Notes: generated from the sequence alone by a model not told the origin. Counted from the stretch's first letter, positions 18,344 to 28,072 are shown. The stretch: DNA of 64,000 bases from an uncultured Eubacteriales bacterium (GCA_905211265.1 CAJMAC010000005.1:46933-110932), one strand, 5' to 3'. Numbers and translations are program-made.

Positions 18344-19921
18344 TTAAATAATTATATCGTTATCAGTTATTGTTTTTAGTTTAGTTTTATCTTTAACATT
18401 TTTAGTATTTGTTGCATGATTTATTATAGTTTTTTCGTATACATTTCTTATAAATCTAGCATTACCAAAATTATCACTTAATCTTTCTTTATTAATTATA
18501 TCATCTAATTTTGTTAAAGATTCTTTGGTTACTATAAATCCTGATTTTTCCATCATATTAGTAAATATTTTCTTTAATTCTTCATTAGTATAATCTTCAA
18601 AAGTAAATGTATAACCAATTCTTGAAGCAATACCAGAGTTTGAATTTATAAAGTCTTGCATTTCTTTTGTATAACCTGCAAAAATTACTACTAAATCATC
18701 ACGATAATCTTCCATTGCTTTTATTAATGTTGCAATTGCCTCAGCATTATATGAATTATTTTTATCTACTGCTAACGAATAAGCTTCATCAATAAAAAGT
18801 ATACCTCCCAAAGCTTTATTAATTACTTCCATAGTTTTTGGAGCTGTCTGACCAACATACTCTGCAACTAAATCCTTTGAACTTACTTCAATTAATTTAT
18901 TTTGTCTAATATATTTTAAATTATATAAAATATTACTTAACATTCTTGCTACTGTTGTTTTACCTGTTCCAGGATTACCTAAAAATAACATATGTAAGTT
19001 TATATTATTTAGTTTTAAGTCGCCTTTTGTTTTATTTTTTAAAGTAATTAAATCTACTAAATCATATAATGATTTTTTTACTTTTGTTAAACCTACTAAG
19101 GAATTTAACTCTTTAAATATTTCATCAGTTGTTTTATTTGCTTCAAGTTTTGGTAATTCTTGATTAAATGTAATATATCTACATAAATTATCTCTATATG
19201 TTGGATAATCTAATCCACTTTTTATAAATGTTTCTTCAATATAATTAAGTAAATCTATTTTAAATTTATCATTAACTATACTTTCTGGTAAACTACTTAT
19301 AATATTATCTAATATTTCACTACTTTTGGGTAATTCTTCTTCAAGAATAAAATTAAAATAGTTATTCTTTTCTTCAATATCATTAGAGAATAAATTATTT
19401 ATTTCATTTTTATTTCCTGTAATTATTGTTATCTTCTTATCTTTTAAATGTTCTTTAATTATATATAATAATTTTTTATTATAGTTAGTATCATGTAATG
19501 ATAAGCCTTCTAAATCTTTTAATACAACCATACTATAATTATTGTATGACTCTTCAAGAGTAGATATATCTTCTAATCTATATAGTGATATATTATTTAT
19601 ACCTATTCCTTTAGTATATTTATTTGATAAACTTATATTATTAATTAAATTTGTTATATCATTAATTAATTCTTTATTTTTAGATTCTATTATTATATTA
19701 AAATTTACATAAATATTATTTTCTTTATAAATAGATATATAATTAATTATTTTCTTTAATAGTTCTTTTGATTCGTTAGATAAAAACATATTATCTATTT
19801 TATTATTATAGTCTGTTATTAATAAATCACTTTCTTTTTCTTCATTATTATTTAATACTAAATTAGAATTTTTTCCAAAAAAGTCTTCATATATTTCATT
19901 AAAATTTACTCGATTATTCAT
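18344..19921 (-). CDS. CbxX/CfxQ (SpoVK-like) AAA+ ATPase
   Basis: A 525-residue protein. The N-terminal ~260 residues are low-similarity and may hold a degenerate AAA-like domain. The C-terminal ~255 residues are a CbxX/CfxQ AAA+ module. It opens with LNSLVGLTKVKKSLYDLV, then Walker A LGNPGTGKTTVARML near residue 315, Walker B ILFIDEAYSL, sensor 1 VVIFAGYTKEM, and an Arg-bearing NFGNARFIRNVYEK near the end. Family members remodel partner complexes. It is the last gene of a leftward cluster with telA, xpaC and a VWA protein, a typical AAA-VWA partnership. Confidence 0.88.
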   Translation of the reverse strand: MNNRVNFNEIYEDFFGKNSNLVLNNNEEKESDLLITDYNNKIDNMFLSNESKELLKKIINYISIYKENNIYVNFNIIIESKNKELINDITNLINNISLSNKYTKGIGINNISLYRLEDISTLEESYNNYSMVVLKDLEGLSLHDTNYNKKLLYIIKEHLKDKKITIITGNKNEINNLFSNDIEEKNNYFNFILEEELPKSSEILDNIISSLPESIVNDKFKIDLLNYIEETFIKSGLDYPTYRDNLCRYITFNQELPKLEANKTTDEIFKELNSLVGLTKVKKSLYDLVDLITLKNKTKGDLKLNNINLHMLFLGNPGTGKTTVARMLSNILYNLKYIRQNKLIEVSSKDLVAEYVGQTAPKTMEVINKALGGILFIDEAYSLAVDKNNSYNAEAIATLIKAMEDYRDDLVVIFAGYTKEMQDFINSNSGIASRIGYTFTFEDYTNEELKKIFTNMMEKSGFIVTKESLTKLDDIINKERLSDNFGNARFIRNVYEKTIINHATNTKNVKDKTKLKTITDNDIII

Positions 19922-19962
19922 AGGTCACCTCTATAAATAAAAGCATATTTGCTATGCTTTAT

Positions 19963-21108
19963 TTATTTTTCTTTTACATTTATTTCTAATAATTTATCCT
20001 TTAATTCTTTTTCGATTGTTTCAAGTTCTTTTTCTGCTTCAGCACGTTTAACTCTACCATCTTCATGAATCTTAATAACTGTATCTAAGGTTTCAATTAT
20101 ATCTCTATTTGTTTTCTTTAATGTTTCAATATCAATAATAGCTTTTTCTGATTCTTTTGCTATATCAATTGAACCTTGTTTTAAAGTTTCACTATTTTTC
20201 TTTAACATATCGTTAGTCAACTCAGATACTGCTTGTTGTTGTTTTAATGCTTTCTTTGAATTACTTATTCCAAGTGCAAGTACTATTTGATTTTTCCATA
20301 ATGGGATTGTATTTGTAATTGAACTTTGAATTTTTTCTACTAATTCAGCATCATTATTTTGAAGTAATCTAATTTGTGGAGCCATTTGAATAGATATAAT
20401 TCTTGTTGTTTTTAAATCATATAGTTTCTTTTCAAATCTATTTATTTGAGTTTCCATATCATTTACTTTTTGAATTTCTATTTGATCATTAGATGCTTCG
20501 GCTTTTTTCTTTAATTCTGGTAAAACTTTTGTTTTTAATTCTTCAAGTTTTCTTTCACCAGCGATTATATATAAAGATATTTCCTTAAAATAATCTAAGT
20601 TTTTATCATACATTGTATCAAATAAATTAATATCTTTCAATAATTGTAATTTATTATTTTCTAATCCTTTTTCAATAGTATCAATATTATTTTCTATCTT
20701 ATTATATTTAGCAACAATATAGTTTACTTCTTTTTTTACACTATGGAATAGTTTTGCTAATCCTTTTGGTTCAGAAGTATTAATTGCAGAGTCAAATGAT
20801 TTAATTTCTGATACTAAGTTTGCTAATAAATCCCCGACATCTCCAACATTTTTAGTTTTAACATCTTCAAGTACAGAATCAGAAAATTCACTTATCTTAT
20901 TTTGTGCACTTGCTCCATATTGTAATACTTGTGTTGAATCCATTACATCTATTTTAGCATTAAATTCATCAACTGCTTTTTGTTCTTCTTTAGATAATTC
21001 ATCATAATTTAATGATTTTTCAATTTTTTCATCTGTAATTTTATTTACATTTTCTGTTAATTTTTCTGCTGTTTGAGCAGATATTTTGTTTTCTACTTTT
21101 AATTCCAT
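19963..21108 (-). CDS. telA: TelA-family protein (toxic anion resistance)
   Basis: A 381-residue, almost wholly helical cytoplasmic protein of the TelA/KlaA family. Recognisable segments are LQYGASAQNKISEFSDSVLEDVKTKNVGDVGDLL near residue 85 and IRLLQNNDAELVEKIQSSI...IPLWKNQIVLALG near residue 260. TelA proteins are linked to tellurite, bacteriocin and cell-envelope stress resistance; the mechanism is unsettled. It sits between a solute-binding protein and the AAA ATPase, and with XpaC forms a pair seen repeatedly in Firmicutes. The ribosome site AGGAGAAAGAGAC precedes the ATG. Confidence 0.9.
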   Translation of the reverse strand: MELKVENKISAQTAEKLTENVNKITDEKIEKSLNYDELSKEEQKAVDEFNAKIDVMDSTQVLQYGASAQNKISEFSDSVLEDVKTKNVGDVGDLLANLVSEIKSFDSAINTSEPKGLAKLFHSVKKEVNYIVAKYNKIENNIDTIEKGLENNKLQLLKDINLFDTMYDKNLDYFKEISLYIIAGERKLEELKTKVLPELKKKAEASNDQIEIQKVNDMETQINRFEKKLYDLKTTRIISIQMAPQIRLLQNNDAELVEKIQSSITNTIPLWKNQIVLALGISNSKKALKQQQAVSELTNDMLKKNSETLKQGSIDIAKESEKAIIDIETLKKTNRDIIETLDTVIKIHEDGRVKRAEAEKELETIEKELKDKLLEINVKEK

Positions 21109-21119
21109 GTCTCTTTCTC

Positions 21120-22304
21120 CTAACTCTTTAAGTATTCTATTAACTTATTGTAATAGTCCATTTTTAAACTTGTAACTGTACTAGTTATATTTTGTGGTAC
21201 TCCAATACCAATTGTAGATACATCATAAGTTCCACCAGATATACCTGTTCTAAATCCATATTTTTCCCATGCTATTTGTCCTATTTCTTCATCTTCAAAG
21301 GCTTCATATAATTTTTTACCATTTTCAGTAAATATTGTTAAACAATGTGAATTCCAAATAGTAGGTTTAGGATATAATACTACAATATTATCTTTTACTT
21401 GATTAAATCCAGTTGGATTAGAGTTTGCAAAATCAATTATACTTTTTTCATAGTCTACAATCATTGGTTCTCCACCCATACCTGTCTTTAAATATCTTTC
21501 AAATAAGTCTGCTGGTGTATTATTCATATAACCTGATTTTTGATAAAATTGTTTTAATTTTACTAAATTTTCATCAATAGTATCATCTGATATTTGTCCA
21601 TTACTTAATATTGATAAAAGTAATCCATAATAAGTTGCACCAGGACTTGATGATACTGGGTCAGTAGATGCTATATTGATATTTCCATATAAATCAGTTA
21701 ATCCTATATCACTCCATTTTTTATTACTTAAAATATAATCTATTAATTTATTCATATCAGTTATGTAATATACTCCATCAGTTTCTGTTACAATACTTTC
21801 ATTTATTAAAGCATTAACTACTTCTTTCCAACTATATACTACAATTGGAGTATTTAATGTTAATCCTCCTGCTAAAACTGTATATCTATCTGCTTCATCT
21901 TTTTCTTTATTTGGAGATAATTTATAATAATCATAAAATCTTTGATCTGATGTAAATAAAGCATCATACTTAGTAACTCCACTGGTATTAATAGTAATAT
22001 TTTCACCATTATTAATTCTATTTATTATACTTTCATTACCAAGTTTAACAGATTCTCTTATTAATGGTTTAGTTATTGTTTTACCATTACTCCAAGTATC
22101 AAATACTACATTTAATTTGTATTTCTTCCTTAGTATTTCTTGTACTTTTTCATCAGATAGAAAATCTTCTTTTCCTCCACCTGTTGCTACATAAATAGTA
22201 GTTAAATTACCTAAGTTATTTGAACCACTAAATACCTTTATTCCAATTATTACTAAAATAAGTACAATAAATACTCCAATACCTATCCATTTCCTTTTAT
22301 CCAT
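21120..22304 (-). CDS. Membrane-tethered solute-binding-like protein
   Basis: A 394-residue protein with an N-terminal transmembrane helix (residues 5-23) and an external domain resembling type 2 periplasmic binding proteins (VYVATGGGKEDFL, VVYSWKEVVNALI, ASTDPVSSSPGATYYGLLLSIL, NSHCLTIFTENGKKLYEAF). There is no lipobox, so it is tethered by its signal anchor. No permease or ATPase gene is nearby, so transport is unlikely; sensing or scaffold use is more plausible. Its ATG overlaps the xpaC stop (TAATG), which indicates coupling. Confidence 0.7.
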   Translation of the reverse strand: MDKRKWIGIGVFIVLILVIIGIKVFSGSNNLGNLTTIYVATGGGKEDFLSDEKVQEILRKKYKLNVVFDTWSNGKTITKPLIRESVKLGNESIINRINNGENITINTSGVTKYDALFTSDQRFYDYYKLSPNKEKDEADRYTVLAGGLTLNTPIVVYSWKEVVNALINESIVTETDGVYYITDMNKLIDYILSNKKWSDIGLTDLYGNINIASTDPVSSSPGATYYGLLLSILSNGQISDDTIDENLVKLKQFYQKSGYMNNTPADLFERYLKTGMGGEPMIVDYEKSIIDFANSNPTGFNQVKDNIVVLYPKPTIWNSHCLTIFTENGKKLYEAFEDEEIGQIAWEKYGFRTGISGGTYDVSTIGIGVPQNITSTVTSLKMDYYNKLIEYLKS

Positions 22305-22924
22305 TATTTTTCCTCCTTATTAACTTCTAATTCATTATCATCAAATCCATCTACTTTTAGCATTGAACTAAATACTTTCATTTCTGCATCCATATCAACT
22401 ATTTCTGATTGATATAAATTATTTAATATATTTTTAAAAGCTTTATTTACTGCCTCAAGCATTTTAGATGTAGAACTAATAAATTTTTTACTATCTTTTG
22501 AAGATAAGTTTTGATTCTCTATTTCATCATATCTATCTACTATTTTAACTGTTATAGGTAGGTAGTAATCAAAGAAATTATCTATATTTTTTATTTTCTT
22601 AGGTTTTTTTTCTATTGTTTTAATTATTTTTGCAGTACTATCATGTATCTGTGTTAAATAAGTATTTATTTCTTCGTTATCTATACATGACTTCATTTCT
22701 AATATATGTTTATTTTGCTTTTTAGCATTTTCTAATACTTTATATAAATCAAAGTTTGATTCTTTTAAACTAGGATTTTTTGTTTTACCAAATACTAACT
22801 CTCCTGCACAAAAAGCAGATACTCCAATAGCAAGTGATGGTAATACAGGAAGTGATAATGCTAAATAAGGAACAGCAAAGAACATACTTCCAATAACTGC
22901 GGATACTGTATCCTTATGTTTCAT
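22304..22924 (-). CDS. xpaC: XpaC-family protein
   Basis: A 206-residue protein. Two hydrophobic stretches near the N-terminus (residues ~8-40) are followed by a helical domain with YYLPITVKIVDRYDEIENQNL and SSTSKMLEAVNKAFKNILNNLY, characteristic of the XpaC family (historically called 5-bromo-4-chloroindolyl phosphate hydrolysis protein). It commonly pairs with TelA, as here. The biochemical role is unknown. It is cotranscribed with its neighbours. Confidence 0.8.
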   Translation of the reverse strand: MKHKDTVSAVIGSMFFAVPYLALSLPVLPSLAIGVSAFCAGELVFGKTKNPSLKESNFDLYKVLENAKKQNKHILEMKSCIDNEEINTYLTQIHDSTAKIIKTIEKKPKKIKNIDNFFDYYLPITVKIVDRYDEIENQNLSSKDSKKFISSTSKMLEAVNKAFKNILNNLYQSEIVDMDAEMKVFSSMLKVDGFDDNELEVNKEEK

Positions 22925-22935
22925 AGTAGCACCCC

Positions 22936-24537
22936 CTAATTGTATCCTCTAACTTCTTTAAAGGCTTTAAGTAAATCTTTTTTACCATCGAATACCTTGG
23001 CATTTGTTAATGTTGCAATTCTTGATAATTCTGTTTCACTTGCATTTCCAAAAGTGATACTATATACTGGTATTTCTTTATTTAATTTTTTATAATATCT
23101 TGCTAGATTATTAAAACTACCTATATTAACTGCACCATCTGTCATAGCAATTATTGTTTTAGTATAATCATCAGTTTCATTATTTAATATATCTAATCCT
23201 TTTTCAATAGCATCATATAAAGCAGTACCTCCGCCAGTATTAAAGTCTTCAATGTTATTTATTAAAGTTGTTGTTTCATAACCACTATCAGTAGTCCATA
23301 CATTACTTACATTACTACTAAAAGTTATAACTGTTATTTTATCATTCTTAGAAAATTGTAATTTATCTACTGATGCTTCACTATAATCTAAAATATACTT
23401 CATAGCATCAGTTAATTCTTCAATACCACTACCATACATACTACCAGAATAATCTAAACAAAATATAGTATGAGTAGGTTTTCTAATTGCTTCAATATAT
23501 AAATTGATTGCTTTTGTCATTACTTTTTTGGAAGGGAATCTTGTTACATTTAAGTATTTTGTAGTATCTATTCCCCAATCAGGATTAAAAATGCTTTTAT
23601 CTACATTATCATTTGTTCCACCATACCAAGTCCTTCTACCAACTTTATTTAGCATTTTTTGACCATCTTCACTAAGTAAATAGTTTTGTATTGTTAAAAA
23701 TTTATCTTCTTTTGATTCATCATTACTAATAAATCCTAATGTTGAATCATTAATTGCTACTCCATCAGTTGGATAAATTAAATATAGTTCTTCTTTTCCC
23801 TTTTCTTTTAATGTTTTATTAATATTAATTAAAGATGCTTCATCTGATATAACCGCTTCATACTCATCATTATTTAAAAACATTTCTTTTAAGAAGTTTT
23901 CGTCACCACTTACACGCTCTACTCCTTTAAATAAATTAGTTAATTTACTAATTAGTTCTTCATTATCTAAATGACTTTCTGTTAATATTTCAGGATTTCC
24001 TGCTAATGAATTTAAAAATCCAATATAGGCAGTTGCACCAGTATTTGTTTTAGTAGCAGAAGGCATAATATATTTTAATTTATTTTCCATAATTAAATTT
24101 AATATATCTTCATTTGAAACATTATTTGAAGTTAAATTCAAATCTTTTGCTTTACTCATTTTAACTCCAAATACTACTGGACTAATACTAATACTTTTTG
24201 AATTACTTGCTAAATATGGATTATCTAACATATATAACCACATAGAGTTTGCTATCCATACAGCATCATATTTTTTAGAATTAACATTTAATTCATCAAC
24301 TATATCCAAGTCACCCATATAAGTAAAGTTTAAATTTATTTTCTTTTTTTTAGCATATGATTTTATATTATCTTCCAAATCAGCATTTTCATAAGATGAT
24401 AATATATTTAATTCTTTACTATTAGTAAATGCTATACTATTGTTATCATCTACTTTTATATTTTTAAAAATATAAATTGCTAATATAACTAATAATATAA
24501 TAAATAATTTCTTATTATTTTTCTTTTTCTCTTCCAT
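22936..24537 (-). CDS. Solute-binding domain fused to a VWA domain
   Basis: A 533-residue, single-pass membrane protein. A transmembrane helix (residues ~10-22) is followed by a periplasmic-binding-like domain (residues ~40-330: YDAVWIANSMWLYML, SATKTNTGATAYIGFLNSLAG). A C-terminal von Willebrand A domain has an intact MIDAS: CLDYSGSMYGSG (DxSxS), TGGGTALYDA and AMTDGAVNIG. The metal site should bind a ligand or partner. It is probably the first gene of the five-gene cluster. VWA proteins are usual partners of AAA ATPases such as the one encoded at the other end. Confidence 0.85.
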   Translation of the reverse strand: MEEKKKNNKKLFIILLVILAIYIFKNIKVDDNNSIAFTNSKELNILSSYENADLEDNIKSYAKKKKINLNFTYMGDLDIVDELNVNSKKYDAVWIANSMWLYMLDNPYLASNSKSISISPVVFGVKMSKAKDLNLTSNNVSNEDILNLIMENKLKYIMPSATKTNTGATAYIGFLNSLAGNPEILTESHLDNEELISKLTNLFKGVERVSGDENFLKEMFLNNDEYEAVISDEASLININKTLKEKGKEELYLIYPTDGVAINDSTLGFISNDESKEDKFLTIQNYLLSEDGQKMLNKVGRRTWYGGTNDNVDKSIFNPDWGIDTTKYLNVTRFPSKKVMTKAINLYIEAIRKPTHTIFCLDYSGSMYGSGIEELTDAMKYILDYSEASVDKLQFSKNDKITVITFSSNVSNVWTTDSGYETTTLINNIEDFNTGGGTALYDAIEKGLDILNNETDDYTKTIIAMTDGAVNIGSFNNLARYYKKLNKEIPVYSITFGNASETELSRIATLTNAKVFDGKKDLLKAFKEVRGYN

Positions 24538-24612
24538 ATAATCTACCCACTATCCTTTACTTAAAGTATACCATTTTTTTTGTTATATGGCAATATAAAT
24601 AGTCAAATAAAA

Positions 24613-24643
24613 CAAAAAAACTACAAGTATTATCTTATAGTTT
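24613..24643 (-). terminator. Terminator of the HD-domain gene
   Basis: On the minus strand, AAACTATAAG and CTTGTAGTTT form a hairpin followed by seven T. It overlaps the stop codon region. Confidence 0.6.
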
Positions 24644-25153
24644 ACCAATCATTAAAACAAACATTAAATAGAAATAATTAAAGTAAAAGTTAGTATTCAA
24701 GTTATTTATTAAGCCTTTTTTTATTTCTATCATTGCACAATATTTATCAATTAAAGTTAATAAGAATCCTTCCTTTGTTTTTGGAGGAATAATTGTTACA
24801 GGCCACATATGGTGTAATATCATGTCTTTTTCTATTTCATTTAATTCAAATGTTTTATTTGCATTGTTTAATGCTCTTAGTCCATGAGTAAAAGCATGCA
24901 TTCCTTTTTCTACTCTATCTTTTTTAGGTAGTCTCCAATCATATAGAAATAAATCATGTAACATTGCACCACGAGCAGCACTTTTATAATCTAAATTAAA
25001 TTTTTTAGATATTTTATAACATATGTAAGAAACATTATAACAGTGTTCAAAACAAGATGTATTACAATGTTGCATATATTTCTTCATTTCTAATACTACA
25101 TTATTATTTATTAAATCTTTTATTATTAAATTAAATTCTTCATTATTTCTCAT
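24635..25153 (-). CDS. HD-domain phosphohydrolase
   Basis: A 172-residue protein with the HD metal-binding pattern: H in FEHCYNVSY near residue 35, HD in GAMLHDLFLYDW near residue 66, and further His in ILHHMWPV near residue 113. The family hydrolyses phosphate mono- or diesters of nucleotides. The substrate is unknown. It is followed by a terminator. Confidence 0.82.
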   Translation of the reverse strand: MRNNEEFNLIIKDLINNNVVLEMKKYMQHCNTSCFEHCYNVSYICYKISKKFNLDYKSAARGAMLHDLFLYDWRLPKKDRVEKGMHAFTHGLRALNNANKTFELNEIEKDMILHHMWPVTIIPPKTKEGFLLTLIDKYCAMIEIKKGLINNLNTNFYFNYFYLMFVLMIGKL

Positions 25154-25216
25154 GTTTAACCTCGTCTATTAAATTATATCATTAATAATAATATTTATCT
25201 ATAAAATTATATGTAT

Positions 25217-25837
25217 TTATTTTATTTTACATTGTGGTACATAAATTAACTTTTTAATTCCATTATAATTTCTATTTTCTAATTCTTGTTTAAAACACCC
25301 AATAGATATTGCTTCCATTAAATATAATTGTTTATTACTTAATATATTTTTATTTAAATTACTTGTTAATAAATTAATATCTCCGATAGATAATCTACTA
25401 TTAGGAATATTTAACATCGTATTATATAAATACATAAATATATCATTTACTTGTAGTTTTACTAATTCTCTATTTCTATTTATTTGTTCTAAAAATAATT
25501 TACTATTTAATATATCTTCACTACTATTAGCACAATATCTATATAATGAATTAATTACATAATTTAATATGTTATATGATTGTTCCATATCTATTTTTAA
25601 ATTAGAAGTTTTATATAATAAATAATATTTATATAGTGACATACTTAATTGTTTATCTAATGATATATATCTTTTTATCCTATCACAATTTAAGTAAAAT
25701 TCCATATAAAGAAAATCTTTAATATATAAATCATTTAATAGACTTATTACAATATTTTTATATTTTAATTTATAATCTGGTATACTACTTGCTTGATATT
25801 TTTTATTTAATAAATTTATTTCTTCATTTAATAACAT
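25217..25837 (-). CDS. Unrecognised helical protein (206 aa)
   Basis: A cytoplasmic protein, largely helical and rich in Leu, Asn and Tyr, without signal peptide or membrane span. I recognise no family. It is the third of three small unknown genes (163, 115 and 206 residues) that follow one another leftward, probably one operon. Confidence 0.6.
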   Translation of the reverse strand: MLLNEEINLLNKKYQASSIPDYKLKYKNIVISLLNDLYIKDFLYMEFYLNCDRIKRYISLDKQLSMSLYKYYLLYKTSNLKIDMEQSYNILNYVINSLYRYCANSSEDILNSKLFLEQINRNRELVKLQVNDIFMYLYNTMLNIPNSRLSIGDINLLTSNLNKNILSNKQLYLMEAISIGCFKQELENRNYNGIKKLIYVPQCKIK

Positions 25838-25870
25838 AGTAATTCCTCTTTTCTTAGAGTTAATTATATA

Positions 25871-26218
25871 TTATGATTTTTTCTTTGTCAATTTTTTTGT
25901 ATCTAATAATTCTTGTTCATAATTTAATAATACCATAAGTAAATCGACAGGAAGAAGACTATACATATTATAACATCTTATTAAATTACTAAATGATTCA
26001 TCTTTTACTAAAATTAAATCTTGATAATATGTAAAATAACTATTATCTAATTCACCACAAGTAGTAACTATTATATTACTTTCTAAGCATTTATTTATAA
26101 CTTTATTTTCCATACTCTTTATTTCACTGATTTTAGTGTATAATTTTCCCTCGTTTTTATATTTAATTTTTAGTAGTAATGCTACTACATAATTATAATT
26201 TATCCAATAATTTTTCAT
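25871..26218 (-). CDS. Unrecognised small protein (115 aa)
   Basis: A basic, soluble protein (KNYWINYNYVVALLLKIKYK at the start, LTKKKS at the end). I recognise no domain. It lies 5 bp after the 163-residue unknown gene, so it is almost certainly translated from the same message. Confidence 0.6.
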   Translation of the reverse strand: MKNYWINYNYVVALLLKIKYKNEGKLYTKISEIKSMENKVINKCLESNIIVTTCGELDNSYFTYYQDLILVKDESFSNLIRCYNMYSLLPVDLLMVLLNYEQELLDTKKLTKKKS

Positions 26219-26223
26219 TTAAT

Positions 26224-26715
26224 TTATTCCTTTCTTAATACTTTGGTAAATGAATGAGTAGAATATAATTTCTTTAATTCTTCGATTAAAGATAGACTAT
26301 TTTTAAGTATTTTTTCTTCTTGAAATTTATCACTAATATCATTATTTATATTAGTAGTTACTTTATCAAAAATATACTTTATTTCTATTAAGTTTTTCAA
26401 AGAATTATAATAATTTATTATACATTTATTTATTATCTTATTTTTATATACTTCTAGATAATATGTTTCTAATATCTTATTATTTTCTTTTGATAAACCT
26501 ATAACTAAATATTCATCTTCTAAAATCTTAAATATTATTTCTAAATATTTAATTATTGATACTAAATCTAATTTATCATTATATGTATTAAAAGTATTAT
26601 CTAAAGTTTTTTCTATTCCTAAAGTATTTATATTCTCTTTACAATATCCTGTATATTCTATTTTTAATTTGCTATTTTTTATATTATATTCTTTTATAAA
26701 ATATACTTTTTTCAT
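26224..26715 (-). CDS. Unrecognised protein (163 aa)
   Basis: A mixed alpha/beta soluble protein beginning MKKVYFIKEYNIKNSKLKIE. The beta-rich first third is followed by helices. I recognise no family. It is the first of the three-gene unknown group. Confidence 0.6.
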   Translation of the reverse strand: MKKVYFIKEYNIKNSKLKIEYTGYCKENINTLGIEKTLDNTFNTYNDKLDLVSIIKYLEIIFKILEDEYLVIGLSKENNKILETYYLEVYKNKIINKCIINYYNSLKNLIEIKYIFDKVTTNINNDISDKFQEEKILKNSLSLIEELKKLYSTHSFTKVLRKE

Positions 26716-26783
26716 TTTATCACACTACTTTTCTTTTTTGGATTATTATAAATTAAATAACTATTTATGTCAAGTAAATGAAT

Positions 26784-27299
26784 TTACATCCTTTTTAATA
26801 ATCTTTTAGTAAGTTTATTTTTAGTAAATATATCTAATGAGTTTGTAGTTATAAAATTATCACTTTGTTTATTAGAAAATTTTATACCTATTCCACCTTC
26901 TTGTTCCCAATTAATTAAATTATGTGAATAGTCATCTACTAGAAATGAATTTGTAGCGTTAACTACCTTACATTTATTAATTCCATTTGGTACACAAATT
27001 ACACTTATATCATTATTTTTAGTTCTAATATATTCTATCTTAGCTTTCATTTCATTTAATGAATTAACTGTTGTTAATATTCTAGGATTAAATATATGTT
27101 CATTATATATTTCATTTATATAATAAAATGATTTGGATAATTCTTCACTTATATTAAGTAAATTTACCCAATCTAAATTTTTATAAAATTCTGTTACTTT
27201 TGTTCTATCTTTTAAATCTATTCCTAATTCTTCCATCATTTTGTATGATACATTTATTGTATCTAATAACACTCCATCAAAATCTAAATATAAATCCAT
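26784..27299 (-). CDS. HAD-family 5'-nucleotidase-like phosphatase
   Basis: A 171-residue HAD-superfamily protein. Motif I is DLYLDFDGVLLDT with both Asp residues. The C-terminal motif NSFLVDDYSHNLINWEQEGGIGIKF resembles 5'(3')-deoxyribonucleotidases of the NT5C type. A GTGTA-N5-TACAC palindrome immediately upstream is shared with the adjacent nrtR-like gene, so the two are probably under one regulator. A role in pyridine-nucleotide dephosphorylation would fit but is inferred from that site only. Confidence 0.75.
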   Translation of the reverse strand: MDLYLDFDGVLLDTINVSYKMMEELGIDLKDRTKVTEFYKNLDWVNLLNISEELSKSFYYINEIYNEHIFNPRILTTVNSLNEMKAKIEYIRTKNNDISVICVPNGINKCKVVNATNSFLVDDYSHNLINWEQEGGIGIKFSNKQSDNFITTNSLDIFTKNKLTKRLLKRM

Positions 27300-27313
27300 T
27301 TTATCCTCCTTAT

Positions 27314-27328
27314 GTGTATTTTTTACAC
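27314..27328. promoter_or_regulatory. Palindromic operator, GTGTA-N5-TACAC
   Basis: A perfect 5-bp arm palindrome with a T5 spacer lies 15 bp before the HAD-phosphatase start. The same 15-mer pattern with spacer TTTTG lies before nrtR at 28058. Confidence 0.6.
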
Positions 27329-27355
27329 TTATATATTTGTATTAAAATGTATTAA

Positions 27356-28030
27356 TTAAAATACATTCTTATCACTTATATTATTTTTAAATTTATATAA
27401 TTTCGCAGGTTTTTTTCCTTCGAATATTTTAGTTTTATTAGTGTCTTCAATTATATTTAAACTTAACATTTTCTTTCTAAAATTTCTTCGGTCAATATTT
27501 TTATTAAGTAATGCTTCATATACTTTTTGTAACTCTGGTAACGTAAATTCTTTTGAAAATAATTCTTTTAGTATATCTGATTTTACTATTTTATTTTTTA
27601 ATATTTCTAATGATTTGTCTATTACTTCATTGTGGTCATATGCAAGAATTGGAATACTATCTATTGGAAAATATTCTGCATTTGAAGTTTTAAGTGTAGT
27701 TTTTTGAATATTTACTTTGTTTATATCTATTACTCCAAGAAAAGATATTCCTATCATTCTTGCTAGATTACTACGATCTAATTTATCAAATACTCCGACC
27801 ATTTCTAAATTAACATTATCAATACCTGTTTTTTCTTTTAACTCTCTTTTAGCTCCTACTTCGAGTAATTCATTATTATATAGTGCTCCACTTGGTAGAG
27901 CCCAATATCCATTGTAAGGATTATTTGTTCTTTTTACTAATAAAACTTTAACTACACCTTTATCTACAGTAAATAATGTAGATAATACATGTATACCAAT
28001 ATTTTTATATAATTTATTTTTTAGTTCCAT
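27356..28030 (-). CDS. nrtR: NrtR-like Nudix transcriptional regulator
   Basis: A 224-residue protein. The N-terminal Nudix domain (GYWALPSGALYNNELLEVGAKRELKEKTGID) keeps most of the REx2EExGU box but as REL-KEKTG, with Lys replacing a catalytic Glu; such decay is typical of sensor Nudix domains. The C-terminal winged helix (FTLPELQKVYEALLNKNIDRRNFRKKML...KPAKLYKF) is diagnostic of NrtR. NrtR represses NAD metabolism genes and responds to ADP-ribose. It carries a palindrome in its own upstream region, consistent with autoregulation. Confidence 0.85.
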   Translation of the reverse strand: MELKNKLYKNIGIHVLSTLFTVDKGVVKVLLVKRTNNPYNGYWALPSGALYNNELLEVGAKRELKEKTGIDNVNLEMVGVFDKLDRSNLARMIGISFLGVIDINKVNIQKTTLKTSNAEYFPIDSIPILAYDHNEVIDKSLEILKNKIVKSDILKELFSKEFTLPELQKVYEALLNKNIDRRNFRKKMLSLNIIEDTNKTKIFEGKKPAKLYKFKNNISDKNVF

Positions 28031-28057
28031 TTGCTACTCCTTATAATTATATTATAT

Positions 28058-28072
28058 GTGTATTTTGTACAC
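28058..28072. promoter_or_regulatory. Palindromic operator, GTGTA-N5-TACAC
   Basis: The second copy of the palindrome lies 28 bp before the nrtR-like start, with identical arms to the copy at 27314. Confidence 0.6.
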
